From JAHEEL01 sp963836085 (GTDB lineage: Bacteria; Actinomycetota; Acidimicrobiia; Spongiisociales; UBA5794): 64,000 bases of DNA. Each line of letters begins with the position of its first letter. The first letter of the stretch is position 1. Of this stretch, positions 35,203 to 43,401 are shown piece by piece. A program made the position numbers and the translations under genes. The notes beneath the pieces are model-generated. The model worked only from the letters and a program-made list of their open reading frames with translations, did not search any database and had not been told where the DNA came from. Where the stretch lies: the NCBI GenBank assembly GCA_963836085.1, contig CAWIHT010000011.1, forward strand, positions 124,001 to 188,000, read 5' to 3'.

Positions 35203-35961
35203 TCAGAGCGCAATCAGCGCGATCGCCCCAAACGCTATGCAGTAAATCCCGAAGGGAGCCAGGCCGGCCTTGGCGATCACGCGGAGGAGGAACGCGATCG
35301 CCCAGTAGCCGGTGAAGGCCGAGACGACCATGCCCACGACGGTCGCCGAGGTGATCCCCGATCCATCCGAGATCGCGCGAGCGACGGAGAGCAGGCCTGC
35401 TCCGGCGATGACGGGTATGCCGAGAAGGAACGCGAAGCGGGCCGCCTCGACCCGGGCCATTCCCCTCACGAGACCTGCCGAGATCGTCATCCCAGAGCGG
35501 GAGACACCCGGAATCAGAGCGAATGACTGGGCGAGTCCGATGAGTATGGAATCGCTGGGTGTGGCTTCTTCCGTGGTCTTGTCCCCGGGCCGGAGGAGCA
35601 TCGTCGCGAGCAGGATCAATCCGGTGACGATCAGCATGGCCGCCACCACCATCGGACGCTCGGTCAGTTCGTCGAGTCTGCTCTCGAATGCGAGCCCGAG
35701 GATCACGGCAGGGACTGTGCCGATCGTGATGATCGCGATCATCCGCCGACCGGCGCGTTCGAAGTGGGCCATCTTGGCCAAGTCCTTGCGGAAATACACG
35801 AGGACGGCGACGAGCGTTCCGAGGTGGAGCATGGCCGATGTGGCGAGGTCTGGTCCGTCTCTTCCGAGAAGCGCAGGGATGAGCACGAGGTGTCCGCTCG
35901 AGGAGATGGGGAGGAATTCGGTGAGTCCCTGGATGACTCCCCAAAGGATGGCGTTCAGCAT
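35203..35961 (-). CDS. uppP: Undecaprenyl-diphosphatase
   Basis: 252-aa membrane phosphatase (BacA family) that recycles undecaprenyl diphosphate for wall and glycan synthesis. Signature 1 QGLTEFLPISSSGHLVL and signature 2 ALIPGVSRSGMTISAGL are intact, with about eight membrane helices. A -10 TAGGCT at 35974-35969 lies seven bases before the ATG. It follows the SAF-domain gene by 21 bp but appears to have its own promoter. Confidence 0.95.
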   Translation of the reverse strand: MLNAILWGVIQGLTEFLPISSSGHLVLIPALLGRDGPDLATSAMLHLGTLVAVLVYFRKDLAKMAHFERAGRRMIAIITIGTVPAVILGLAFESRLDELTERPMVVAAMLIVTGLILLATMLLRPGDKTTEEATPSDSILIGLAQSFALIPGVSRSGMTISAGLVRGMARVEAARFAFLLGIPVIAGAGLLSVARAISDGSGITSATVVGMVVSAFTGYWAIAFLLRVIAKAGLAPFGIYCIAFGAIALIAL

Positions 35962-35982
35962 GGCCGTGAGCCTAGGAGCGTG

Positions 35983-36501
35983 TCACGGCTCAAGGAGCAC
36001 AACCAGCGTTCCTTCGGCGGCCGCAATCGCGACGGTGGCCGCGGCATCGGGCGGCACGGCGACCAGCCCGGAAGTATCGACCGACATCAGATCATCCGTG
36101 CCGGCCGCTACGACGACACCGTCAACCTCGAGAGCGGAGAGGGCGTCGATGAGTCGAATCCGGGAACCTGGTACCGCTCGGTGCGACAGCGGTACCGGTA
36201 CCGACCACCACCCGTCGGGAATGACGGGCGCGCCGGAGACGGCGGACGGCACGATGGGCTCTCCGGGAGGTAGGTCCCTCGCCGCGACGGGATCGGAGAG
36301 GTCAGGGAGGGCCATCGCTCCTTCCGGCAGGTTCCTCCATTCGATCATCGACTCGGCGATCGGAGTCCCCGCCGCGATGCTGCGTGCCGTAAACGGGTAG
36401 GGCACCTCTGCTTCGTCTCTCAGATCCCAGAGCAGCGCGGCGAGAACAACCGCTGCAGCGGCCGCCCATCGAAGGTAGGGAGGGCGTGTCAGCCAGAACA
36501 C
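35983..36501 (-). CDS. SAF-domain protein (CpaB/RcpC-like)
   Basis: 172 aa with an N-terminal membrane helix (RWAAAAAVVLAALLWDL) and a SAF domain (FTARSIAAGTPIAESMIEWRNLPEG, ARDLPPGEPIV), as in the pilus assembly protein CpaB. No other pilus genes are in the window, so it may serve another envelope function. The GTG start is six bases after a -10 TACATT (36513-36508). Confidence 0.78.
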   Translation of the reverse strand: MFWLTRPPYLRWAAAAAVVLAALLWDLRDEAEVPYPFTARSIAAGTPIAESMIEWRNLPEGAMALPDLSDPVAARDLPPGEPIVPSAVSGAPVIPDGWWSVPVPLSHRAVPGSRIRLIDALSALEVDGVVVAAGTDDLMSVDTSGLVAVPPDAAATVAIAAAEGTLVVLLEP

Positions 36502-36686
36502 GCGTCGAATGTATCGCTGTGGTGAAGGGGATGGAAGAGGTCCGACGAGTGACCCCTCCCCGCGGTCGCCTTACGCAAGCAGGGGGAATGGTGGGGGGCC
36601 TGCGTTCGGTTGTCCGCGAAGAGGGATCTCTCCCATTGTTGCGCGTTGTCGACCAATGGGGAAGGAGCTTCGGACCATCGGGCGCA

Positions 36687-36692
36687 TAAACT
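36687..36692 (+). promoter_or_regulatory. -10 box of the plsY-moeA-moaC-mog operon
   Basis: TAAACT, seven bases before GTG 36700. Confidence 0.55.
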
Positions 36693-36699
36693 TCACGAT

Positions 36700-37302
36700 G
36701 TGGACATTCTCATACCCCTTGCGATTGCCTATCTCGTTGGCTCGATCGACTTCGGCGTCATCGTCCCGAAGGTCCTCGGCGTCGATATCTACGCCGTCGG
36801 CAGCGGGAACCCGGGCACGTCGAATGTCATGCGATCACTCGGCAAGGGGCCAGCGGCACTGGTGTTGCTCGGCGACGGGGCGAAGGGCGCGCTGGCAGCC
36901 GGGTTGGGTACGTGGTGGGTCGGCTCCGTCAGTTCGACCGTCACACCGGATACGTTGGCTGTTGCCTGCGCGTTCGCTGCGGTGCTCGGCCATATTGCAC
37001 CGATCTGGCATCGCTTTCGTGGCGGGAAGGGCGTCGCGACCGCCATCGGAGCTGCCATCTATCTCGCCCCGGTCTTCGGCCTTGTGCTCGCGGTTCTGTG
37101 GCTCGTCGTGACTCTTGTCTTCAAAGTCGCCTCGATTGCTTCGCTCGGTGCAATGGCGCTCTACGTGCCCGGTCTTGCGATCTCCGGGTATCGAGGGTGG
37201 GCCCTGGTGTGGGCTGCTGCGATCGCGCTGCTTGTGGTGGCCCGGCATGCTGAGAATATCGGGCGACTGGTGGCCGGCTCCGAGAGAACGGTCGCGCGCT
37301 GA
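36700..37302 (+). CDS. plsY: Acyl-phosphate:glycerol-3-phosphate acyltransferase
   Basis: 200-aa membrane enzyme making lysophosphatidate. The PlsY motifs appear in order: AYLVGSIDFG, GSGNPGTSNVMRSLGKGPA, and WHRFRGGKGVATAIG. The GTG at 36700 gives the normal family length and sits correctly behind a -10 box; the longer frame from 36610 has no conserved residues. The stop overlaps the moeA start (TGATG). Confidence 0.92.
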   Translation: MDILIPLAIAYLVGSIDFGVIVPKVLGVDIYAVGSGNPGTSNVMRSLGKGPAALVLLGDGAKGALAAGLGTWWVGSVSSTVTPDTLAVACAFAAVLGHIAPIWHRFRGGKGVATAIGAAIYLAPVFGLVLAVLWLVVTLVFKVASIASLGAMALYVPGLAISGYRGWALVWAAAIALLVVARHAENIGRLVAGSERTVAR

Positions 37303-38543
37303 TGCGACCACTCGGAGAGATGCAGGCCGAGGTCCTGGATACCGTGCCGCTGCTTGAACCGGTCACGGTCGGTTTCGGAGAGGCTCCGGGTGCAGTCCTG
37401 GCCGGTGATGTCGTCGCACCAGATGATCTGCCCGGCTTTGAGAATTCGGCGATGGATGGCTTTGCGGTGCTCGCCGCAGACATCACCGACCCGCCAACGG
37501 AGTTGTTCGTCGTTGACGATGTCGCTGCCGGATCCATGCCGGCGGCCGAGGTCGCTTCCGGTGCGGCCTCCCGGATCATGACCGGTGCTCCGATTCCGGC
37601 TGGTGCCGATGCGATCGTGCCGGTTGAGGCGACTGAGATGGCTGATGATGGGCGCGTGCGGATTCTCGCTGCCGCGGCCATCGGAGACCACATCCGACCG
37701 ACGGGAGGCAGTGTTCGGGCCGGGTCCTTGGTCTTCAACGGAGGACTCCGCCTTCGGGCGCCGCACGTCTCGGTGATGGCGTCGATGGGAGTGCAGCCCG
37801 TTGTTCGTCACCGACCGGTTGTGGCCATCATGTCGACCGGCGACGAGTTGGTCTCGCCGTCTACGACGAACTTGCAGCCCGGGGCGATCCGCGACTCGAA
37901 TCGGACCTTGCTCGAGGGCCTGCTGCACGAACTCGGCGCCGATGTGCGCGACTACGGCATCGTTGGCGATACTCCGGGATCGTTCGAAGCAGCACTCGAG
38001 GACGCTACCAGCGGCGCCGACGCCGTGGTGACGAGCGGGGGAGTCTCGATGGGCGCATACGACGTGGTGAAACTCTCGCTCCGAGAGCGCGGAACCGTCG
38101 ACTTCTGGAAGATTGCGATGCAGCCGGGGAAGCCATTCGGGTTCGGCACCGTCGGAGGAGTCCCGTTCTTCGGCCTGCCAGGAAACCCGGTGTCCGTCTT
38201 CGTATCGTTCGAACAATTCATGCGACCGGCCCTCTTGTCCATGATGGGCGCCGAGCGAATCTTCAGAGACCGGATCACCGGGGTTCTCGATGCCGGGATC
38301 GACACGAATCCGGACAAGGCCGTCTTCGTCCGGGTCAGCACCCAACGCGATGCAAGCGGCGTGTGGCACGCCAGGCTGTCGGGGGGTCAGTCGTCGAACG
38401 TGCTCTCGGCCTTGGCCTTCGCCGATGCACTTGCTGTGATACCTGTCGGCGTGGGTCGCGTCGAGCCCGGGGGTAGCGTCGAACTCGAGATGATCCATTG
38501 GCCGGAGATGAGGAGCCGCGAGGAGGCACTCGGTGACCGATGA
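37302..38543 (+). CDS. moeA: Molybdopterin molybdenumtransferase MoeA
   Basis: 413 aa. Inserts molybdate into adenylated molybdopterin, the last step of Moco synthesis. Landmarks: ENSAMDGFAV, RIMTGAPIPAGADAIVPVE, AIMSTGDELVSP, VTSGGVSMGAYDVVK and FFGLPGNPVSVFVSFEQF. It is coupled to plsY and moaC by overlaps; the combination with a lipid gene is incidental. moaA, moaD and moaE are not in the window. Confidence 0.95.
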   Translation: MRPLGEMQAEVLDTVPLLEPVTVGFGEAPGAVLAGDVVAPDDLPGFENSAMDGFAVLAADITDPPTELFVVDDVAAGSMPAAEVASGAASRIMTGAPIPAGADAIVPVEATEMADDGRVRILAAAAIGDHIRPTGGSVRAGSLVFNGGLRLRAPHVSVMASMGVQPVVRHRPVVAIMSTGDELVSPSTTNLQPGAIRDSNRTLLEGLLHELGADVRDYGIVGDTPGSFEAALEDATSGADAVVTSGGVSMGAYDVVKLSLRERGTVDFWKIAMQPGKPFGFGTVGGVPFFGLPGNPVSVFVSFEQFMRPALLSMMGAERIFRDRITGVLDAGIDTNPDKAVFVRVSTQRDASGVWHARLSGGQSSNVLSALAFADALAVIPVGVGRVEPGGSVELEMIHWPEMRSREEALGDR

Positions 38544-39006
38544 ACTCACCCACATGGACGAGGCAGGGAACGTACGCATGGTCGACGTCGGAGAGAAGCC
38601 TCCGACGGCGCGCAGGGCCGTCGCTGAAGCGACGGTCGCAATGGCGCCGTCCACCAGAGAGCGGCTGTTCGCTGACGATCTCCCGAAGGGTGACGCGGTG
38701 GCGACCGTCCGCATCGCCGCCATCCAAGGGGCTAAACAGACCTCGTCGCTTGTTCCGTTATGCCATCCGCTGCCGATCGAGTCGGTCTCAGTAGCGGTCG
38801 AGCCGACCGCAGATGGTGCCGTGATCACGGTCACGGCGACCGTCACGGCCAAGACGGGTATCGAGATGGAGGCGATGACCGGGGCCGCCGTCGGTGCCGT
38901 CGCCCTCTACGACATGATCAAGGGTGTCGACCGGGGGTCCCACATCGGTTCCGTGCGTCTGTTGGAGAAGTCAGGCGGACGGTCGGGGGAGTGGCGTCGT
39001 GAGTGA
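38533..39006 (+). CDS. moaC: Cyclic pyranopterin monophosphate synthase MoaC
   Basis: 157 aa, second enzyme of Moco synthesis. MVDVGEKPPTARRAVAEA, the active-site LCHPLPIESV, and KTGIEMEAMTGAAVGAVALYD are the family signature. The GTG at 38533 has an SD (GGAGG) and overlaps moeA by 11 bases. Confidence 0.95.
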   Translation: MTDELTHMDEAGNVRMVDVGEKPPTARRAVAEATVAMAPSTRERLFADDLPKGDAVATVRIAAIQGAKQTSSLVPLCHPLPIESVSVAVEPTADGAVITVTATVTAKTGIEMEAMTGAAVGAVALYDMIKGVDRGSHIGSVRLLEKSGGRSGEWRRE

Positions 39007-39487
39007 ACGGACCGCCGCGGTCGTGACCGTCTCGGATCGCGTATCCGCGGGTACCGCCGAGGACCGATCCGGACCGGCCGCCATCGCCCTGCTCGAGTCC
39101 ATCGACCTCTCCGTCCTCGAGTACCGCGTGATTCCAGACGGCATCGAGTCGGTTGCCGCCACGCTCTCGGAGATCGCCGGAACCGTCGATCTGATCCTCA
39201 CCACCGGCGGTACCGGCCTCACCCAACGCGACCTCACACCCGAGGGGACGAAGGCGGTTCTCGAGCGGGAGGCACCGGGGTTGGCTGAGGCGATGCGCTC
39301 CGCGACCTTCGGAGAGAACCCGCACGGGATGCTGTCCCGCGGCGTCGCCGGCACGGTCGCGGCCACCCTCATTGTGAATCTGCCGGGCTCGGTTCGAGGC
39401 GTCCAGGAGTCGCTCGCGGTGATCCTTCCGGCGCTCGCTCACGGAATCGAGTTGCTAGTACAGGGCACTTCGGACCACAATGCATGA
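38999..39487 (+). CDS. mog: Molybdopterin adenylyltransferase (MogA/MoaB family)
   Basis: 162 aa. Adenylates molybdopterin before MoeA acts. It contains VVTVSDRVSAGTAEDRSGP, ILTTGGTGLTQRDLTPEGT and the nucleotide-binding VNLPGSVRGVQESL. The GTG at 38999 overlaps the moaC stop by 8 bases, completing a moeA-moaC-mog set. Confidence 0.93.
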   Translation: MSERTAAVVTVSDRVSAGTAEDRSGPAAIALLESIDLSVLEYRVIPDGIESVAATLSEIAGTVDLILTTGGTGLTQRDLTPEGTKAVLEREAPGLAEAMRSATFGENPHGMLSRGVAGTVAATLIVNLPGSVRGVQESLAVILPALAHGIELLVQGTSDHNA

Positions 39488-39561
39488 CTGGTCGGGCAGC
39501 AAGTATGCTTTGAAGCCGCGCGGCGCGAGCCTACGCTCGGCACAGCGGCGGAGTGCAACTG

Positions 39562-40026
39562 ATGGGCATCATCTTTTTTATCCTCATCGCGGGGGCTTGG
39601 GCAGCGTTCTTGCTGCCCTCGTTCTTCGATCATCGGCGTGAGAATCCACGGGCAACAACCCGCGCTTTCGCGCGTTCGAAAGAGAAGCTCGCGAACGTCA
39701 CGACGTCCCAGGTGGGGAGTCCTGCGTACGCGCAGCAGCACGCCGAGAAGCGCCGACAGCGGATCTTCATCATTCTCGTCTTCACCGCGCTGACGGCCCT
39801 TGTGATTGCCGTCGTGCAATCGAGCACGGTGTGGCTCGCGATCACGATCACGCTCGATCTGATCGTCGGTGCCTACGTGGCAATGATCCTGACCGCCAAG
39901 CAACCGAAGGTCGTCCGTCGGGCTCCGGTCGTACCGATTCAGACCGCGGTGCCGTCAGCGCCGACGACGGCCGCCGACCTTGATGTCGAAGAGGCGTCGC
40001 CGACCGTTCGCGTGATCGCCGGCTGA
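39562..40026 (+). CDS. Small two-region membrane protein
   Basis: 154 aa, unknown function. One helix at the N-terminus (IIFFILIAGAWAAFLLPSFF) and a hairpin of two helices in the middle (IFIILVFTALTALVIAVV, VWLAITITLDLIVGAYVAMIL), with a basic loop containing RSKEKLANVTTSQ. The C-terminal tail is Pro/Ala-rich. The ATG at 39562 has GGAG 8 bases upstream; a GTG at 39553 is also possible. A similar membrane protein often follows mog genes in actinobacteria, from memory. Confidence 0.7.
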   Translation: MGIIFFILIAGAWAAFLLPSFFDHRRENPRATTRAFARSKEKLANVTTSQVGSPAYAQQHAEKRRQRIFIILVFTALTALVIAVVQSSTVWLAITITLDLIVGAYVAMILTAKQPKVVRRAPVVPIQTAVPSAPTTAADLDVEEASPTVRVIAG

Positions 40027-40030
40027 GCCG

Positions 40031-40657
40031 GTGGACGACTCCCGACCCGACCTCACCGCAGTCGAAGCCGCAGTGCGCTCCGACCTCGACGAGAAGAACG
40101 CCGCACGCGAGCTTGCGCTCAAGAACTGCAGGCTCATCATTCGCACGTCGGCGAATGCGATTCGCTCCCTCCACCGCGGAGAGCAAGAGCGGGCCGACGA
40201 ACTGCTCGCTGAGGCACGGGCGCTGATCGCCGAAGCCGAAGCGCCGCTTGTGGATCACCAGGACATCTACCACGCCGGATTCTTCTATGACGCGGTCAAG
40301 GAGTACGCCGAAGGAGTGCTCACATCAGCGCTTCTCGCGGGTGATCCGCTCCCGTTGCCATCGGTGATCGGCGTCCACTCCGTCCCCTACCTGAAGGGGT
40401 TGGGAGAGGCCGTCGGTGAGCAGCGGCGACGCATGCTCGACTATCTGCGAGCGGGAAGAATCGACGACGCTGAAGCCACGTTCGTCTCGATGGATACGGT
40501 GCTCGACCTGCTCACTTCGCTGGACTATCCCGACGGGATGACCGCCGGGCTGCGTCGGACGACGGACGTGGCCCGGTCGCTGATCGAGCGCAGCCGCTCC
40601 GATCTCACGACGGCCGTTGTCCAGGAACGCCTCCGGTCCGAACTCGGCGGCGCGTAG
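40031..40657 (+). CDS. Translin-family protein
   Basis: 208 aa, almost all helical. The pattern matches the translin/TRAX family: CRLIIRTSANAIRSLHRGEQERADELL, YHAGFFYDAVKEYAEGVLTSALL, GVHSVPYLKGLGEAVGEQRRRM and LRRTTDVARSLIERSRSDL. Translins are RNA- and DNA-binding octamers, sometimes with RNase activity; the acidic pairs EYAEG and GEQRRR lie where TRAX-type catalytic residues occur. Bacterial members are little studied. It starts at GTG 40031, 4 bases after the membrane-protein gene. Confidence 0.8.
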   Translation: MDDSRPDLTAVEAAVRSDLDEKNAARELALKNCRLIIRTSANAIRSLHRGEQERADELLAEARALIAEAEAPLVDHQDIYHAGFFYDAVKEYAEGVLTSALLAGDPLPLPSVIGVHSVPYLKGLGEAVGEQRRRMLDYLRAGRIDDAEATFVSMDTVLDLLTSLDYPDGMTAGLRRTTDVARSLIERSRSDLTTAVVQERLRSELGGA

Positions 40658-40735
40658 CGCAGTCGTCGGGATGCCGACAATGCCGGACCTTGGGTACCGG
40701 TGCACGCGACCTCCTGATACACTCCCGATCCGTCC

Positions 40736-40812
40736 GGGGGTGTAGCTCAGTTCGGCAGAGCACTACGTTCGCAACGTAGGGGTCAGGGGTTCAAATCCCC
40801 TCACCTCCACCA
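40736..40812 (+). tRNA. tRNA-Ala (CGC)
   Basis: Cloverleaf with acceptor GGGGGTG/CACCTCC, D-arm GCTC..GAGC, anticodon arm CTACG-TTCGCAA-CGTAG with anticodon CGC, T-arm AGGGG-TTCAAAT-CCCCT, and an encoded CCA (40810-40812). A TACACT -10 lies about 14 bases upstream. Confidence 0.95.
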
Positions 40813-40815
40813 GGC

Positions 40816-40842
40816 AGAAGCCCAAGCGACGCTTGGGCTTCT
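40816..40842 (+). terminator. Intrinsic terminator after tRNA-Ala
   Basis: 12-bp stem AGAAGCCCAAGC with its complement GCTTGGGCTTCT around a GAC loop, followed by TCGGTT. Confidence 0.8.
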
Positions 40843-40878
40843 TCGGTTGGGATGCTCGATCGAAAGGACGTGAACCGC

Positions 40879-42288
40879 ATGGGCTCGACTTCGCGACCGA
40901 ACCTGCTGTTCATCATGACCGATGACCATGCAGCGCATGCGATCTCGGCCTACGGCAGCCGGGTCAACGAGACACCGAACCTCGATCGCATTGCCGAGAA
41001 CGGAATGCGCATGGACGCGGCGTTCTGCACCAATGCAATCTGTACACCAAGCCGCGCATCGATCCTTACCGGCACGTACAACCACGTGAACGATGTCACG
41101 ACGCTCGACACGCCGCTCGACAACAGCCTCTGGACGTTCCCGCAGGCTCTTCGCGACGCCGGCTACGCCACCGGGCTCATTGGGAAGTGGCACCTGGGAC
41201 ACGGCCCGAACCACGACCCCGTCGGGTTCGACTTCTGGAGGGTGCTGCCCGGGCAGGGTCACTATCACAATCCCGTGATGATCGAAGCGGGCGGGCGGAT
41301 CGTCGAGCGAGGTGGATATGTCACCGACCTCATCACCGACGACTCGATCTCGTTCATCGACGACCACGTCGACCAGCCGTTCGCTCTCTTCTGCCACCAC
41401 AAGGCGCCGCACCGCACGTGGGAGCCGGCAGCTCGGCACTTCACCATGTACGACGATGTCGACATCCCAGAGCCGTTCACGTTCCGCGACGACCTCGAGG
41501 GCCGACCGGAGGTCATCAAGGCGATGCGGATGCACATGATGGATCTGGACCCGGTCACCGACCTCAACGCCGTCGTACCCGACGGGCTGACTGAGGACGA
41601 GGAGATTGCGTGGCGCTACCAGCGGTACATGCGGCGCTACCTCGGCGTGATCGCTGCCGTTGACGAGAGCGTCGGGCGTCTCCTCGATCATCTCGACGAA
41701 CGCGGGGTGCTCGACAACACCATCGTCGTCTACACCTCCGACCAGGGCTTCTTCCTCGGCGACCACGGGTGGTTCGACAAGCGACTCATGTATGAGGAGT
41801 CGCTCCGCATGCCGCTCCTCATCCAGTACCCGAACCGTGTTTCCCCCGGGTCGACGAGTGTCGACATCGTCGTGAATGTCGACTTCGGTCCCACGCTCCT
41901 GGATCTGATGGGCGTCGAGATCCCCGACCACGTTCAGGGCCGGTCGTTCGCGCCGGTCCTCGAAGGCGACACGCCCGACGACTGGCCCGAGTCGATGTAC
42001 TACCGCTACTGGATGCATCGAGATTCGGCGCACAACTGCCCGGCCCACTACGGCGTGCGGACAAAGGCGCACAAGCTCATCTGCTACTACAACGACCCGC
42101 TCGGCCAACTCGGCGCCCACGGTCCGTCCGATCCAATCGAGTGGGAGTTGTATGACCTGGCTGCCGATCCGTTCGAGGTGAACAACGTCATCGACGACCC
42201 GGCGTACCGCGAGATCCGAGCAGATCTCGAGACCGAACTCGCCAGACTCCAGACGGAACTCGGCGACACTCCATACCCGGGCACCTGA
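40879..42288 (+). CDS. Type I sulfatase
   Basis: 469 aa. The sulfatase signature CTPSRASILTG contains the Cys that must be oxidised to formylglycine. Metal ligands lie in LLFIMTDDHAAH and YTSDQGFFLGDHGWFDKRLMYEESLRMP, and GKWHLGHGPNHDPVGFD is the second signature region. There is no signal peptide, so it acts in the cytosol. No formylglycine-generating enzyme is in the window. The ATG at 40879 is preferred; an ATG at 40852 adds nine residues. The natural substrate is not known. Confidence 0.9.
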   Translation: MGSTSRPNLLFIMTDDHAAHAISAYGSRVNETPNLDRIAENGMRMDAAFCTNAICTPSRASILTGTYNHVNDVTTLDTPLDNSLWTFPQALRDAGYATGLIGKWHLGHGPNHDPVGFDFWRVLPGQGHYHNPVMIEAGGRIVERGGYVTDLITDDSISFIDDHVDQPFALFCHHKAPHRTWEPAARHFTMYDDVDIPEPFTFRDDLEGRPEVIKAMRMHMMDLDPVTDLNAVVPDGLTEDEEIAWRYQRYMRRYLGVIAAVDESVGRLLDHLDERGVLDNTIVVYTSDQGFFLGDHGWFDKRLMYEESLRMPLLIQYPNRVSPGSTSVDIVVNVDFGPTLLDLMGVEIPDHVQGRSFAPVLEGDTPDDWPESMYYRYWMHRDSAHNCPAHYGVRTKAHKLICYYNDPLGQLGAHGPSDPIEWELYDLAADPFEVNNVIDDPAYREIRADLETELARLQTELGDTPYPGT

Positions 42289-42303
42289 CCCGTGCTGTGC
42301 ACA

Positions 42304-42411
42304 TTCTTCCCCTTCAGGGGGAGGTGTCGCGCTCGGGGCGACGGAGAGGGGGAGGAATGCGACGGGAGTGTCTGTCGTCTCTCTGGCAGCTGGTAGCTGG
42401 TTGCTGGTTGC
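42304..42411 (+). repeat. Dispersed intergenic repeats
   Basis: Two elements side by side in the 147-bp gap. At 42309-42360 is a CCCTTCAGGGGGAGGTG...GGAGAGGGGGAGG element, a type often scattered in high-GC genomes. At 42383-42411 is CTGGCAGCTGGTAGCTGG. The 14-mer at 42383-42396 is identical to 955-968. Confidence 0.6.
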
Positions 42412-42422
42412 TCGAGAATTCG

Positions 42423-42428
42423 TACAAT
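42423..42428 (+). promoter_or_regulatory. -10 box of the GNAT gene
   Basis: TACAAT, seven bases before the ATG at 42436. Confidence 0.55.
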
Positions 42429-42435
42429 CGTCTGC

Positions 42436-43341
42436 ATGGCGCTCTCCGAAGAACCCCTGTCGGACGACAACCTGGCCGAGGTCCTTGCCTTCGTTCGGGC
42501 AGCGAACCCAACGGCGCAGCAGACGTGGGGCTGGGACGGCGGCCGGTTCGTCGATTGGCGGTGGGGATCGAACACGAAGGCCGAGTCTGCGAATCCTGGT
42601 TGGTTCTCCGAACATGGCCGGGTCTTCCGCTCGAGCGACGAACTCGTGGCGGTGGCGCTTGCCGAGTACGGCGGCGACGACGTCTGCATACTCACCACGA
42701 CTTCCGATCGCGAAATCGTCGGTTGGGTCATCAAGGCGCTTGACGATCGGCGATCCGACGGCGGCGTCGGGCTCCGGCTCACTGTCTCGGAGTCTGCGAC
42801 CTGGCTCGTGCCGCTGTTTGAGCAGTTCGGATTCGTCGAGACGCCGCGCACCGCAATCGAGTGGGAGTACCGCCTATCGGACATGCCGGACACGTCGAAG
42901 CTCCCGGAAGGCTTCACCGTCGAGATGTTGTCCGACGAGCGTTCGGACGACTACGACGGCATCGCAGCGTGCATCAAGCGGGCATTCGACACTGAACGTG
43001 ACGTGCGTGCAACGCTTGTGAGCCTGGAAGCGAATCCGATGTTCCGGCCGGAACTCAGCGTCTTCATCCGCAGCCCCGTGGGACGCGTCGCCGCCTACTG
43101 CCGTGGCACGGTCGATCCGGTCAACGGTGTGAGCGCCATCGACCCGGTGTGCACCCATCCGGACTTTGGACGGATGGGACTGGGCACGGCCGTCGTTCAA
43201 GCCTGCTTCCGTGCCCAGCGCGATCTCGGCGGGCGGTTCTCCTACATCGGATCTGCGCCGGAACCCGCACCGAGTACGAACCTCTACCTCTCACTTGGAC
43301 CGTCGAGCAGAAACGACTTCTCGACCTGGAGCCGGGCCTAG
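42436..43341 (+). CDS. GNAT-family N-acetyltransferase
   Basis: 301 aa, with two GNAT-like halves. The C-terminal half carries the acetyl-CoA motif A (DPVCTHPDFGRMGLGTAVVQACF) and the usual end NLYLSLG. The N-terminal half (LAEVLAFVRAANP, FGFVETPRTAIEWEYRL) is a degenerate copy. The acceptor substrate is unknown. Its promoter lies directly behind two dispersed repeats. Confidence 0.8.
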   Translation: MALSEEPLSDDNLAEVLAFVRAANPTAQQTWGWDGGRFVDWRWGSNTKAESANPGWFSEHGRVFRSSDELVAVALAEYGGDDVCILTTTSDREIVGWVIKALDDRRSDGGVGLRLTVSESATWLVPLFEQFGFVETPRTAIEWEYRLSDMPDTSKLPEGFTVEMLSDERSDDYDGIAACIKRAFDTERDVRATLVSLEANPMFRPELSVFIRSPVGRVAAYCRGTVDPVNGVSAIDPVCTHPDFGRMGLGTAVVQACFRAQRDLGGRFSYIGSAPEPAPSTNLYLSLGPSSRNDFSTWSRA

Positions 43342-43401
43342 GGACTACCCGATGGGATCGCCCGCCGGTACTCCACTACCGTCGGGGCGACGGGAGGGCC
43401 G

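Noticed and set aside
36502..36686. Possible riboswitch upstream of plsY-moeA
   Set aside because: The stretch is G-rich with small inverted repeats, but I could not match a known molybdenum-cofactor or other riboswitch, and the plsY -10 box predicts a transcript starting after it.
40801..42615. 604-aa minus-strand frame opposite the sulfatase
   Set aside because: Runs through tRNA-proximal and repeat DNA and shows no domain; the plus strand encodes a complete sulfatase.
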